The notes under the pieces were generated by a model, which had not been told where the DNA came from, ran no database searches, and was given only the letters and a program-made list of their open reading frames with translations. Below, one piece after another: positions 12,301 to 21,949 of a stretch of DNA of 64,000 nt (position 1 is the first letter of the stretch; each line of letters starts with the position of its first letter). The position numbers were made by a program, and so were the translations under genes. The stretch lies in contig JARKIF010000010.1 of NCBI GenBank assembly GCA_029378245.1, positions 62,001 through 126,000 of the forward strand, in the 5' to 3' direction. Origin of the DNA: Roridomyces roridus. Lineage: Eukaryota > Basidiomycota > Agaricomycetes > Agaricales > Mycenaceae.

Positions 12301-14618
12301 AAGATGCACTGGACTCTGGCCATCCTTGCCCGCCTGATCAACCAATGCACCATGTTCAATGAGCAGCTTTGCAATGTCCAGCCAGCCATACAGACAAGCA
12401 AGATGCAGCGGACCCCAGCCACTCTCTTCTGCAACATTGGTTGATGCCCCATGTTCAACAAGTAACTTGGCTATGTAAAGGTTGCCATTTGAGGACGCAA
12501 GGTGCAGTGGAGTCTGGCCATTCTTTCTAGCAACATGGACTGATGCCCCATGTTCTATGAGCAGTTTTGTGATGTCAAGGTGGCCGTTGGAGGAGGAAAG
12601 GTGCAACGGAGTCAATCCATTCCCATCAATAACATCAACTGGCACCTTCCTATCAACAAGCAAAGCCAACACCCCTCTTTGAAATCCTATGTGTGTGCAC
12701 ATACATATTGCTGGTATTTCCTCATCATTCCATCTCTTTCTGTAATATTCCTGTAATTTACACAACACAGTGTATTGGCTACTTCCATCCTCAAGCAGAT
12801 GCATTGTTGTTGGGATTAGCTGCTCCTGATATGTTGCATCACAGGACTGCAAGTGATTGAACCAGTGTTGAGAAGCATATGTTGCAAGTGGGTACTTGAC
12901 CTCAATATCCCGAGTTATAACATGATTTCTTTCCGAAAACACAAGCAGATAACGGACACAAGTTTGTGTGATGAACTTTTGTGAGATACTTGTACTGATA
13001 TCAAAAATTGATGCATGCTCTTGATAAAACTCTTGGGAAAGGACATAGTCTCGCACAGAAGAGTGTGCAAAACTGATTAATTCACGGCGATATTCATTGG
13101 TGTTTATCACAATGAGGCCGTCAAGGATGTTGAAAAGTCTTGAGTTACCTGACCGTCTTTGAGGGTGATAGACTGATGTCTTAAGATCGGAAAAGTCAAA
13201 ATTGGCCAGGTCCAAGCGAAAAGCAAGAGCATCTGCAAGCTCCTCTGGTGATAGCTCTCTCCGTGAAAACACAAGCCACCGAAGTATTGCTTGAATGAAA
13301 ACAGATGGCAGTCTTGGCTCCTCCTTTGCACGTTTTAGGAAACAGCTGTAGATGCTGAAGAGATCAGCTGGCAGAACTCCAAGGATCTCATCCCATTCAT
13401 CCTCCCAATGACAATGACCTAGCTCAATGATGAAGCAAGCTGCCATGCGGAACCTGCATGCATGCTTAGTTTAGGCTGAGGCTTTACGTAAATCGGACTC
13501 ACATTCCATTGCTCTGTTTCACAATTTGATTGGTGACTGTTTGGGCATGCTTAGAGTCACTGGACATTGCCAAAATCTTGCTGTGAACCAAGGATCTGAT
13601 GTCTTCATTTAAGATTGATGCATGCAGCTGGATCAAAGGAATGCCCTGGAACCCAGTTTGGAATTGCTGGACAGGCTGACTTGTGAACAGCAGATGTAGG
13701 CCCTCTGTGGAAGAGAGCCTGTCCACAAATTCAACAAGAACTGTCCAATCATTCTTTTGGCATTCATCCAGTCCATCCAGAACAATGTACACCTGTCCTA
13801 GTTCCCCAATCAAACCCTCAAGTAGTTTTTGGAGATCTTTAACCTGTGGCTGTATTTTTCCATTTCCCAGTGTTTCATGAAATGTTGAAAGAGTCCCACA
13901 TGGAGTGGGTGACATCTCGGAGAGCTGCCAGACAATTGAGCGCAACATAATGTTCAGGCTCTGTCTGTCATTCCGAAAGTCAAAAAGAAATATGCAACTT
14001 TGTTGCCATTCTTGACAGGTTCGTCAATGAGCGTTGAGCTGTTCATGTCAGCAGAGATAGTGCCTTGCAATGGTCAAATACCTGAGTACACTTTTCCCAG
14101 TTCCAGCTGAAAAATTGATCAGATATGAAATGGACTAAAATCAGGCCAACATACAAATTCCCTGGATCCACAAACTGCCTGGTGTCTTGGTCCAACTAAT
14201 GAGCTGATCATGCTGAAGCAGCCAAGTCCCAGTATCCTTGTAGCGCAACTCTTGCAGCTGATGCTGTCTGTCCTGTGTATTGGGAGGATTTCCCAACCAC
14301 TTGTACAGATCATCATTGGATCTATACAAAGATGAGACCAAGATCTATGCTGAGAGAAAATATGATTAACCCTTGGATACTGCTATCACACAATGATTAA
14401 TCAACTTTACCGCAATGATGCCAAAAAAAAGCTTACACATTGACAACGGGGTTCCCTCCAGCACCACCAGTACCCCCCATGTCATTTCCTGCTCCACCAG
14501 TGCCCCCTGGGCCACCTATAGACACAGATTATGATCCATTAGGATCCCACTCTTTCAGATTTGACACACCATAGACATTCACATTCCCACCTCTCCCTAG
14601 TCGGTGAGTGTCAGACAT
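9304..14618 (-). pseudogene. NACHT-ankyrin NLR (STAND NTPase) with one frameshift
   Basis: Six exons: 14591-14618, 14437-14515, 14155-14321, 14082-14106, 13503-14038, 9304-13453; about 1,660 residues. Order: Gly-rich N-terminus (GGTGGAGND, GGTGGAGGNP) seen in basidiomycete NLRs; linker KDTGTWLLQHD; Walker A GISGTGKS split by an intron; Walker B VYIVLDGLDEC; helical region; then 33 ankyrin repeats of about 33 residues (roughly 9367-12620) with the PLHLAS...GHLDIAKLLIEHGASV consensus. Known role of such proteins: cytoplasmic non-self sensors that may trigger incompatibility or immune-like cell death; here that is inference. One base is missing from a T run at about 13982-13986 (exon 5); adding one base makes all exon phases agree. 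It is either a pseudogene or a sequencing error, and the otherwise open 4.1-kb last exon argues that any loss is recent. Confidence 0.85.
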
Positions 14619-16861
14619 CATGAAGCTGATCTGCATATTGTCATCCTACGGAGCGGGAAAGCAAAGAGCGCTGCTCACAACAAGCAGAGAACTCCGAAAG
14701 GTGATGGTAGGAAGCAACGAGGATGCCAGCGTGCAGGCACAAATCAAACTTTCTCATGATCCAAGGAAATTCCAAATCGGGAATGATTAAATTTTGCAAC
14801 GAAAAAACTGTACAAGACGGAGCTGGCGACAAGTAAACGAGAGAGGTTAAAGAGTACCATCCGAGTACGGGATACTAGCATCGGAGCATTCCACCTAATC
14901 ATCCACGCCGCATACGGAGTGTCGAGACTCGAGGGTCTGTCAAAGGGACTACACGCCGCACGGACACGGGAACGATGCGGTGGGATATGATCTCGACCCT
15001 TCTCGACCGGGCCATAGTACAGGATGAACCCGGAGAGGAAGAGTGTGATCACCGGCGAGGCGGCCGTGGTGTAGTGGAACTTGCCCGCCAAAAACGAGGG
15101 AAGCAGAGAGGAGGGATCCGGAAGGAGGGTGTCCATGGTGATCTCGAAGACGTTCGAGTAGCGCTACTTGCGCGTGGAGCGCGGCAAGCGGGAGGGAGAG
15201 CATCAGGGAAGCTTCGCTTAGAGATACAGCACATATCGCCATGCAGCACATCCCACCGATGGGACAAGATGCGGCATGCCACACATCCCTTCCGGCGCCT
15301 CGGCGTATCAAGCTCGGTGCAAGCTGCGAGACGGATGCATCCGGCATAATGTAGGTGTAACCCTCGAATATCAAGCAGACATTGTATTCAATTGCTCAGA
15401 TTACACAAGCGACATGTAAGTCGTCCCCAGGGTCGAAAGAGATGAGGACGACGTCGTGGAGGACCATGTCGTTGGTCTGATACAAGAGAAACGGCCGCGG
15501 CCGCCCCCACAGGGTTGCGGATACACGGCTGTCGATGGATAGCGAGAAATCTGCAGACGCTATCAGCCAAGATCGAGGAGGACGGGAGAAAACACAGACC
15601 CCTGAATCATATTCAGCGGCGTACTAGGCGTCGGCGGCCGTAAGAGCGGAGACATAGTACGCTGGCGCTCGAGTGCTGCTGGGACCACACGCACGTCGTC
15701 GTCGACAGACTAGCACGAGGGGATATATCCGGCGCGCGAGCGATTAGATGGGTGCAGCTGCGCCACTGTTACTCCCAGCACTGGCGGAAAGCGCGTGGTG
15801 CCCAGGGGATGCTTGATCGGGTCTTGGTCTAGCGTGGCTAGGGAGACGTGTCGGTCGAGGAGCGAGACCGGACGGACCACAAAAAAGGACGTCGGACGAG
15901 GGCAACGGCGGGCAGAGTATGCTGCACCAGAGGCGACTGCTGGGGTCTTCGGGATGGTGATGGGTGCAACGCAACGGAGGCGGTTACGTCAGCTCTGGTG
16001 GTTCTGAACCTGCGTGCCCCGAAGGTCCCAGACTTTGTTTTCCGCTTCTCCAAGCTTTTCAGCCTCGACTTGGCGTCCATGGTGTGCCCGCGGAAGATCT
16101 TGCCCGCGGCGCGATGGTCAGATGCGAGGACATCCGAGGGGGCCGGGGAATCTTGCCCGACTCCACTTGGTTGCCAGTTACGATATCGCGTGGAGGAGGC
16201 GGACGGGAATCTGCGTCTCCGAAAGAGAGTCGTCGTGTGTAGCGAAGCGGGACATCGGCGCCAATAGGCGTGAGCTGAGGCGAGGAGGGACGCGCTGAGC
16301 GGGGTAGTGGCGAGATAGTACTCCAGAGCTGTTTTGAGTGTCTCCGTCTCGAGCTGGTGGACGATTCATAAACAGACGCGGGGCAAGCCAGCAGTGGACA
16401 CACGTACGTCGTTACCTGCTCCAGCTCAATGCCTCCGGTCCCCTCATCTTGGTGTGGATTCAATGGATCTTGCGCGGTGTCTTCTTGTGCGTGAGCTGTG
16501 TCGAGCCATGAAATCTGAATGATGCGAGTGAGATTCCGAAGGGTCGTCGGACATGGAAGTGCGAAGTCCCAGCTCGTCAACAGCTCATAGCCGTCGTGTA
16601 GTAAGTACTACATCCGCCAGCGCACAACCCTAGTAAGCCGGTATTGCGTGCTTACACTTGTACAGAAATTTGCGACGTGGCTTGGAATTCATGAAGTATT
16701 TCTCATTTACAGCCTCCTGGTACCGATGGCCTGTCAGGAAAACACAGGGGCTCTCTTGTGACTTGTTTCCGCCGTTTCACTGCTTAACGCCCCACCAACT
16801 TTTCTTTTAGACATTCCCTTTTCCTCCCTCCCACTTTTTTGACTAACTTCAGGACCCTTTC
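14619..16861. other. Stretch with no assignable gene
   Basis: GC-rich with overlapping open frames on both strands. On the minus strand, 16580-16050 reads Ser/Arg/Pro-rich sequence that might be exons of a disordered protein, with a possible intron 16352-16413 (GTAACG...CACCAG). No frame, splice set or family match was decisive, so I call no gene beyond the candidate at 14744-15136. Confidence 0.35.
14744..15136 (-). CDS. Candidate small membrane protein, unrecognised
   Basis: An ATG-started frame of 130 codons (begins MDTLLPDPSSLLPSF). One clear hydrophobic segment lies at residues 25-41 (SPVITLFLSGFILYYG) and a second weaker one near residues 95-112. There is a real ATG but no recognised domain. 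It lies just upstream of the NLR gene on the same strand. The following intergenic distance is 125 bp. It could equally be a chance frame in GC-rich DNA. Confidence 0.25.
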   Translation of the reverse strand: MDTLLPDPSSLLPSFLAGKFHYTTAASPVITLFLSGFILYYGPVEKGRDHIPPHRSRVRAACSPFDRPSSLDTPYAAWMIRWNAPMLVSRTRMVLFNLSRLLVASSVLYSFFVAKFNHSRFGISLDHEKV

Positions 16862-17023
16862 ATGCATTTTCTATATCTTGCCCTCTTCATCCTCTCGGTC
16901 AAGGCCCTTCCCCACCGCTGTACACGGGGACAAGCAGTCCCAGCGGCACCGCTCACTCCTTCTCAAACCCCAAGTAATGCGACTCTGGGATGCAGCGTTA
17001 ACCAAACGTCATGGCATACATAG
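16862..17023 (+). CDS. Candidate small secreted protein (53 aa)
   Basis: ATG at 16862, stop TAG at 17021-17023. The first 17 residues (MHFLYLALFILSVKALP) look like a cleavable signal peptide: short polar start, hydrophobic core, small residues at the end. The mature part is Pro/Thr/Ala-rich with two Cys and an N-glycosylation-like NAT. A CT-rich tract, common before fungal starts, precedes it. No homologue recognised. A short frame like this could be fortuitous. Confidence 0.3.
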   Translation: MHFLYLALFILSVKALPHRCTRGQAVPAAPLTPSQTPSNATLGCSVNQTSWHT

Positions 17024-17099
17024 TCAGATTAGGTCCACTTAGTACTTTTCAATCGTTCTGGCTGTCCCAAACCCATTTCTGAACTTTTATTTTTTTCCG

Positions 17100-18115
17100 A
17101 ACCTCAGATTTTGCCGTGGGAAAATTACATAACGCTGCTTATATAAGGTGCGGAGATCTCACGCCCTCTATCTTGCTTCTTTTCCCTTCCATGCCTCACA
17201 TTGACACGAGGTATCTGCAGCTGCTCCCTCGCACTAGGGCGAGCCTAACACAGCGGAGAGCTCCAAATCCGCTCCCGACTTACATACGCGCAATCCTTTG
17301 GGCGACGAACGATCACCAAAAGTCGAACGATGTGTGCGTGTACCGTCTGATTCTATTTCGTTGCCGTTGTCCTCATTCTTCGAATGCGCAACACTCTCGT
17401 GCCATGCCGTGCGTCCATTCTCGCTATCAAGTTTCCCGTCCGTTCTCACAGTCAAGCCCAGATCGAGGACACCCGCCACCCGTCGACGAGTGTGAATGGC
17501 GATGTCGAAGAAGCTGCTTTCAGACGGCGCGGCGCACTAACTCCTGGTGTGTTTAGCCATCTATCTCTCCTGTGAATCTCACCGTTGGTCAGCGCACTGG
17601 CCTGATTTGTCGCCCTTGCCCCCCGCTCGTCATTCTCCTCCCGTACGTGCTTCCGAACCTTCATCTACACATTGACTGACTCTCGATTGCCAAGGCCCAA
17701 GACCGGTTTCCTCAATTGACCCCAGAGCCTCCGCCTGCTCATTCTGGGCTGGGGATGCTTGAACTATCACTGCGCGACGCGCAGCCACGTACCAGTAGCT
17801 TTTTTGTAGTATTCACATGAATTCAAGTGATTTTCACCATATTCTCTCAATGAAATATGAGTTGTTAGCGTGTGGTATTGTCCCGCAATCCTGGTGATAC
17901 TCAAGTCGAAAGTGAGAGAAATTCACCAAGAGTTGGGGTGAACAGGTATAGTGAAAAACTCAGTTTTGTACGTGAACATTCACCATTGATTTTCCCGGTG
18001 AAATTCCCTTGTTTTGAGTGAATTTCACTGCATTACCGGGCGAATTTCTCGTCCTTTCAAGGTGAAAAATCCCCGCGAATTTCACTCATTCTGTGGTCCT
18101 CAGTGACTTCACTCA
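17100..18115. repeat. GTGAA/TTCAC-rich dispersed repeat, copy B
   Basis: Positions 17550-18110 match 8280-8785 of copy A throughout, including the shared block CCAGTAGCTTT followed by the GTGAA/TTCAC array (17810-18110). Upstream, a decayed frame (17410-17545; reads PSTSVNGDVEEAAFRRRG) corresponds to the gene fragment inside copy A. A TATA-like TTATATAAGG lies at 17137-17146. The two copies are well diverged, so the family is old. The left boundary is approximate. Confidence 0.55.
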
Positions 18116-18433
18116 CGTTCGGCGATCTGGGTCAACTTTCCTGAGATTGTTGAATACAAGCACGTGTCTCGGGACTCTCGGCCTTCGAAGCTGTTGAACC
18201 GCGGAACTGCGAGCTGTCAAGAAAAGCTAGAGCGCCAAAAGAAAAGAAAAGCTGCAGCACTTGTATTCAACAATCCCAGGCAAATTCCGCAACACCGACC
18301 GAGTCCCGCCCGAATCCCAGGCAGCCATTTCGGGATAATAACAATTCGTACCCATCCGCCAACCATTCGGCACGCCGCATCCACACATTATATTTCCTAC
18401 ACTTACCGAATGGCGGCATCGTGCTCGAAAATG

Positions 18434-18440
18434 TATAAAA
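18434..18440 (+). promoter_or_regulatory. TATA box of the broken CFEM gene
   Basis: TATAAAA followed by CTGGGCCCGGC, about 100 bp before the ATG at 18541. The same box and flanking block (AATGGCGGCAT before, CTGGGCCCGGC after) recur before the intact paralogue at 25045, so the duplication included the promoter. Confidence 0.7.
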
Positions 18441-18540
18441 CTGGGCCCGGCTCTCCTGGAAATCCCAAGCAACTCTTCCCATCGTCGCTTATCCCTCCTC
18501 TCCTTCAGCTCTGTCTTGGCCTTCACTCCCCAACACCACA

Positions 18541-20368
18541 ATGCGCTTCCCCACTGCCCTCGCGTCTTTCGCCCTTTTTGCCACCACTGCCTCGGCGAGC
18601 GTCACCCCCTCTGTCGTCCGCCGCCAATTTCCCAGTTCATCCCATTTCATCTGTCTGCCATCACCAAGTACTCCTCATTTGCTCCAGACTGTTGACGAAT
18701 GTGCTCTAAACCCAAGGGAGAAACCCAACACCACTGTATCGTATACGGTGGTACACAGGAATAAGCAAGTAGCTTATTTAGATAACCAACACAGACACGA
18801 GCTCGTAGCGAGTGTATTCAATCGAGTGTTCAGACGAGTAAAAGTCCCAATACAGGTCCTTATACAGGTAGTAGGTTGTGGAGGGAGAAAGTAATAAGTT
18901 TATTCCGAAGGAAAGTGGTATTTCCAAGGGACGGGTTTTAGGTTCAGTCGAGACTGGAACAAGCAACCCTTTTGGTAGATTGTATAGCTTCTCAGCTGTA
19001 GTTGATAAGATTGATGTAGTAGGTGGGTTGGTGGTCAAACACCGATCGTATTCCGTATTCCGAAACTTCGCAACTCGGTTCTACTCTTCTTCCCGACTGG
19101 TACTGAGATTCCCTAGCCAAATACGACGATGTTCCAACGACTTGACTTGACTGATTGCTTAATAGATTCTTGATTGAGGCGAGTACGACGATTTGGTTTC
19201 AACGATGACGACGATTCCGATTCAAAATAATATGATTCCAACTAGTACAAACTTTAAGAAGCCACTATCCAACACAGTGCACCTCGAAAGCCCAAGCACA
19301 ACCCTTTAGAGACGCTAATGCGTACAACAGACGGGGGTGATTGTTCGGCCTCCAAGGGAACACTCTACCTAGTTATATACAAGTCCGGCAATCTAATAAA
19401 TAATACAGGAATGCGATCCTCGCAACGCAATTAGGGTATCCTTGCTATTTCATTGGTCTACAGGTTGGATGGCGCCATCCTCGCACCATCCCAAGCTCAG
19501 TCAGCCGTCGATCCATCATGTTTCAGGTTGGTAAGGCTGATGCCAAGGGTCGGAAGTCGAGTTCCATTATTCCCATCTTCCGTCTTCTGCGCTATCGTTC
19601 CAGGACCGGATAGTACTGGTCCGTAGCTTTAATTCGATACCCATATCTTGGGTATCCCGTCATTAAAGACACTATTCCGAAGCTCGCAAGTAGTGATTCC
19701 AGAGTGCTCCCGTGTTCCGATATCACGGACCAGGCACACGGTCTTCCGGCGCCATCGTTCCGGTTGGTAATGACTCCAACTGAGGCCTCGATCGTGATCG
19801 ATGACTCAACCATCCGCTTATTCCCAATTGCTGCTAATTCCCTTGTAACCATCGGATTGAACCAGAGCTCAACGACTTGGTTATAAGATATTCCCATTGG
19901 TAAGAGGACTAGCACGAACTCCTACGTGTTTCGGAGTGGGTCCGTCGGTCATCTTAGGTTCCCCTTCGACCCGTACAGTACACCATGCATCGTAATCCTA
20001 CTAGCTGCCTCTGGGCTCAGCACTAGCGCTCTCGTGAGATGATACCACTGTTGGTTATAAGAGAAATCGCGAAATTTCACGTATTCCTAGCGTGTTCATT
20101 TTGCAGGCGTATCACTGTGCCAACATCTGTCTCGCCAACGCCAACACGGGTGGATGCTCCCCGGGCGACGACTCTTGCCTCTGCAACAACAGCGTGTTTG
20201 ACCAGTCCACGTTCCAGTGCATCGAAGGCATCTGCCAGGGTGCCGACCTCACCAACGCCATCCAGGCTTTTGAAAACCTCTGTGCCGCTGTTGTACGTCT
20301 CCATTATGATTGACCGTGGTGGACAAAATTGAATTAGTTCTTAGGGTGTGCCTGTATCGCCCAATTAG
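18541..20368 (+). pseudogene. CFEM-domain secreted protein gene interrupted by a 1.4-kb insertion
   Basis: Closely matches the intact CFEM gene at 25045: signal peptide (MRFPTALASFALFA), intron 1, and an eight-Cys CFEM exon. That exon is split after its first codons: the text CCAGACTGT (18684-18692) resumes as CTGTGCCAACATC at 20115. Between lies foreign sequence 18693-20114. Exon 2 ends at 20292 with a normal GTACGT donor; the next exon, 20345-20368, gives only eight codons and a stop, so the Ser/Thr linker and GPI signal found in the paralogue are absent. CFEM proteins act at the cell surface, in haem/iron handling or host contact in studied fungi; this copy cannot make one unless the insertion is removed. 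Confidence 0.85.
18693..20114. mobile_element. Insertion in the CFEM gene, probably an LTR-retrotransposon remnant
   Basis: Delimited by comparison with the uninterrupted paralogue. The inserted 1,422 bp start TGACGAATG and end GCGTATCA, flanked by CTGT on both sides (18689-18692 and 20115-20118). On the minus strand near 20050 the sequence reads ...TAACCAACA-G-TGGTATCATC, the arrangement of an LTR end followed by an initiator-tRNA-Met primer binding site. TAACCAACA also recurs at 18785-18793 in the opposite orientation. No intact gag or pol frame and no clear pair of LTRs were found. Confidence 0.55.
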
Positions 20369-20989
20369 ATTGATATATCTCTTTGAGGGTCTATGTCTTG
20401 TATAATGAATTTAGCACGGCTCAACACCAGTGCTCTCCGCCGTTCAACCGGTGGTATTTTTCTGTTTAATTCCTTGTTACCCTTGTACAAATACATTGAC
20501 GGTCGTACTCTCCCGGCCCGTGTCTGGTAAACTGAGATCGTGACGGAGCGACAGTTTTCCGCCAGGTATTGTTTGAAATCAGCCATGCCTGTGAATCTGT
20601 ATGCAAGGCCAGGGGACAGAGAGCTGTCATGGAAGTGGACCATGAGGGATTGGGAGGTAAATCAGACGTCGCGGAGGAAGATGGGAGTGGGTTTCGTTCG
20701 CCGAAGTCCATGTGCCGAAAAATTGGATTCCGCGGCCGTGGTCCATACACGCTGAGTCTGACTGGGACGACCAGTACTGCTGTGAATGAGAGCTTGAATC
20801 CAACTCGGCGGAGAGCGAGAATACCTGTTTCGGCAGTGATAAGTGATGTCTGCCTGTTTCGGGCAGTGATGAGTGGCGAGCGCCCGTTTGAGGCCGTGAA
20901 TGGGAATAACTTGCAGAGCCATTCTGGGCAGTGGTGAGTGGTGTCACTGCATGAGTTGTAACTGAATAGGGAAGGCATCAGTGGATAGT
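20369..20989. other. Gene-free stretch
   Basis: Several overlapping open frames, none with family resemblance. Confidence 0.4.
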
Positions 20990-21230
20990 ACTAGTTTTGG
21001 GTAATGTAGACAGAAATCATTTGGAATGCGATCCGACCCAGGCCGGACTGAGAAGCAGAGAGTCTGTATGCGGCTCTCCTGGACGTCGTGCACTGGAAAC
21101 GAAGCCAGCAGGAGTCGCTTCCGACATTGAAGCTTTCTTCGAATCTATTCGAACGAGAATTTTGGGCAGAGAATGGAGTGGTTGTGCAGCGTCTGGAAGA
21201 GCATCGTCCTATGCCTGGAACTTGAAGTGT
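20990..21230 (+). pseudogene. Fragment of an F-box/leucine-rich protein C-terminus
   Basis: Reads ALLDVVHWKRSQQESLPTLK then LSSNLFEREFWAENGVVV, a match in order to the C-terminus of the full F-box gene at 21950-23428 (IVRWKRTRQETLPTF, LSSNLFGREFWEENGVLV). The orientation is opposite to that gene. No N-terminal part is present and stops precede it. It is a relic of the local F-box family. Confidence 0.7.
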
Positions 21231-21276
21231 GTTATGGTGTGTCGACTTTTCCAATAGTTTTCTTGCCGATCTGAGC

Positions 21277-21635
21277 TAGTGTTCACCACGGGTCACCCGC
21301 GGGTAGTCAGACGACGACCCGCACCCGTACCCGCGACAAACCCGACCCGTGCCACCGGGTACGGGTCATGACCCGACCCGTAATTTGACGGGTTTTGGGG
21401 CGTATTCTGCGATGCTGGTGCCTGGAAGAGGCTCTGTAGTGCTCTTTTAAGTGGCAAGCAAGGTCTTATGCCCTCAAAACACTGCACAGTAACCTCTCCA
21501 TTGAGTTCCGACGCGGATTGATGGCTGGAGTCTGACCCACACGGGTTACGGGTTGTTCAACAGCGACCCGAGCCCGTACCCGGGCAACCCGTACCCGCGA
21601 CCCGGACCGGGTTGCCAAACCCGTGGTGAACACTA
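21277..21635. mobile_element. hAT-type MITE (359 bp, 8-bp TSD ATCTGAGC)
   Basis: A perfect 17-bp terminal inverted repeat TAGTGTTCACCACGGGT (21277-21293) is repeated inverted at 21619-21635. The flanks carry an identical 8-bp duplication ATCTGAGC (21269-21276 and 21636-21643), the diagnostic length for hAT elements. Both subterminal regions are packed with ACCCG/CGGGT repeats, likely transposase-binding sites. No coding capacity. Confidence 0.93.
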
Positions 21636-21949
21636 ATCTGAGCGTTGTTCGACAGCCCCATATGCTAATGAGATATGCCAGAAAATCGGTGAACAGCAAG
21701 CAGGTAGTCACGCTAGCAAGATGATGGTCTGCATTCGAATCGAAATATTGTCTAGTCAATCTTGAGGCGCCGAAGAAGAAAAGGTGTAATGTGTGGCCCA
21801 AACCACAACTTGAGCAAGGATCTCAGGTTTTACGACGGAAAAAACCCGTCTAATGGGCTACGCACGAGGTACGTGTGTATTCTCAAGAGCCGCACTTAGG
21901 GGAACCGTTATATCTTGCTATAAGTGTTCTTCAACATTCCTCCCCGCAT
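21636..21949. other. Gene-free stretch, 3' flank of the F-box gene
   Basis: Nothing recognised. The last 50 bp resemble the 3' flank of the F-box pseudogene at 52035. Confidence 0.5.

Noticed and set aside
9304..12700. Many plus- and minus-strand frames of 60-95 codons across the ankyrin array
   Set aside because: Periodic shadows of the 99-bp repeats.
15848..16298. Overlapping plus-strand open frames up to 139 codons
   Set aside because: GC-driven frames with no splice or family support.
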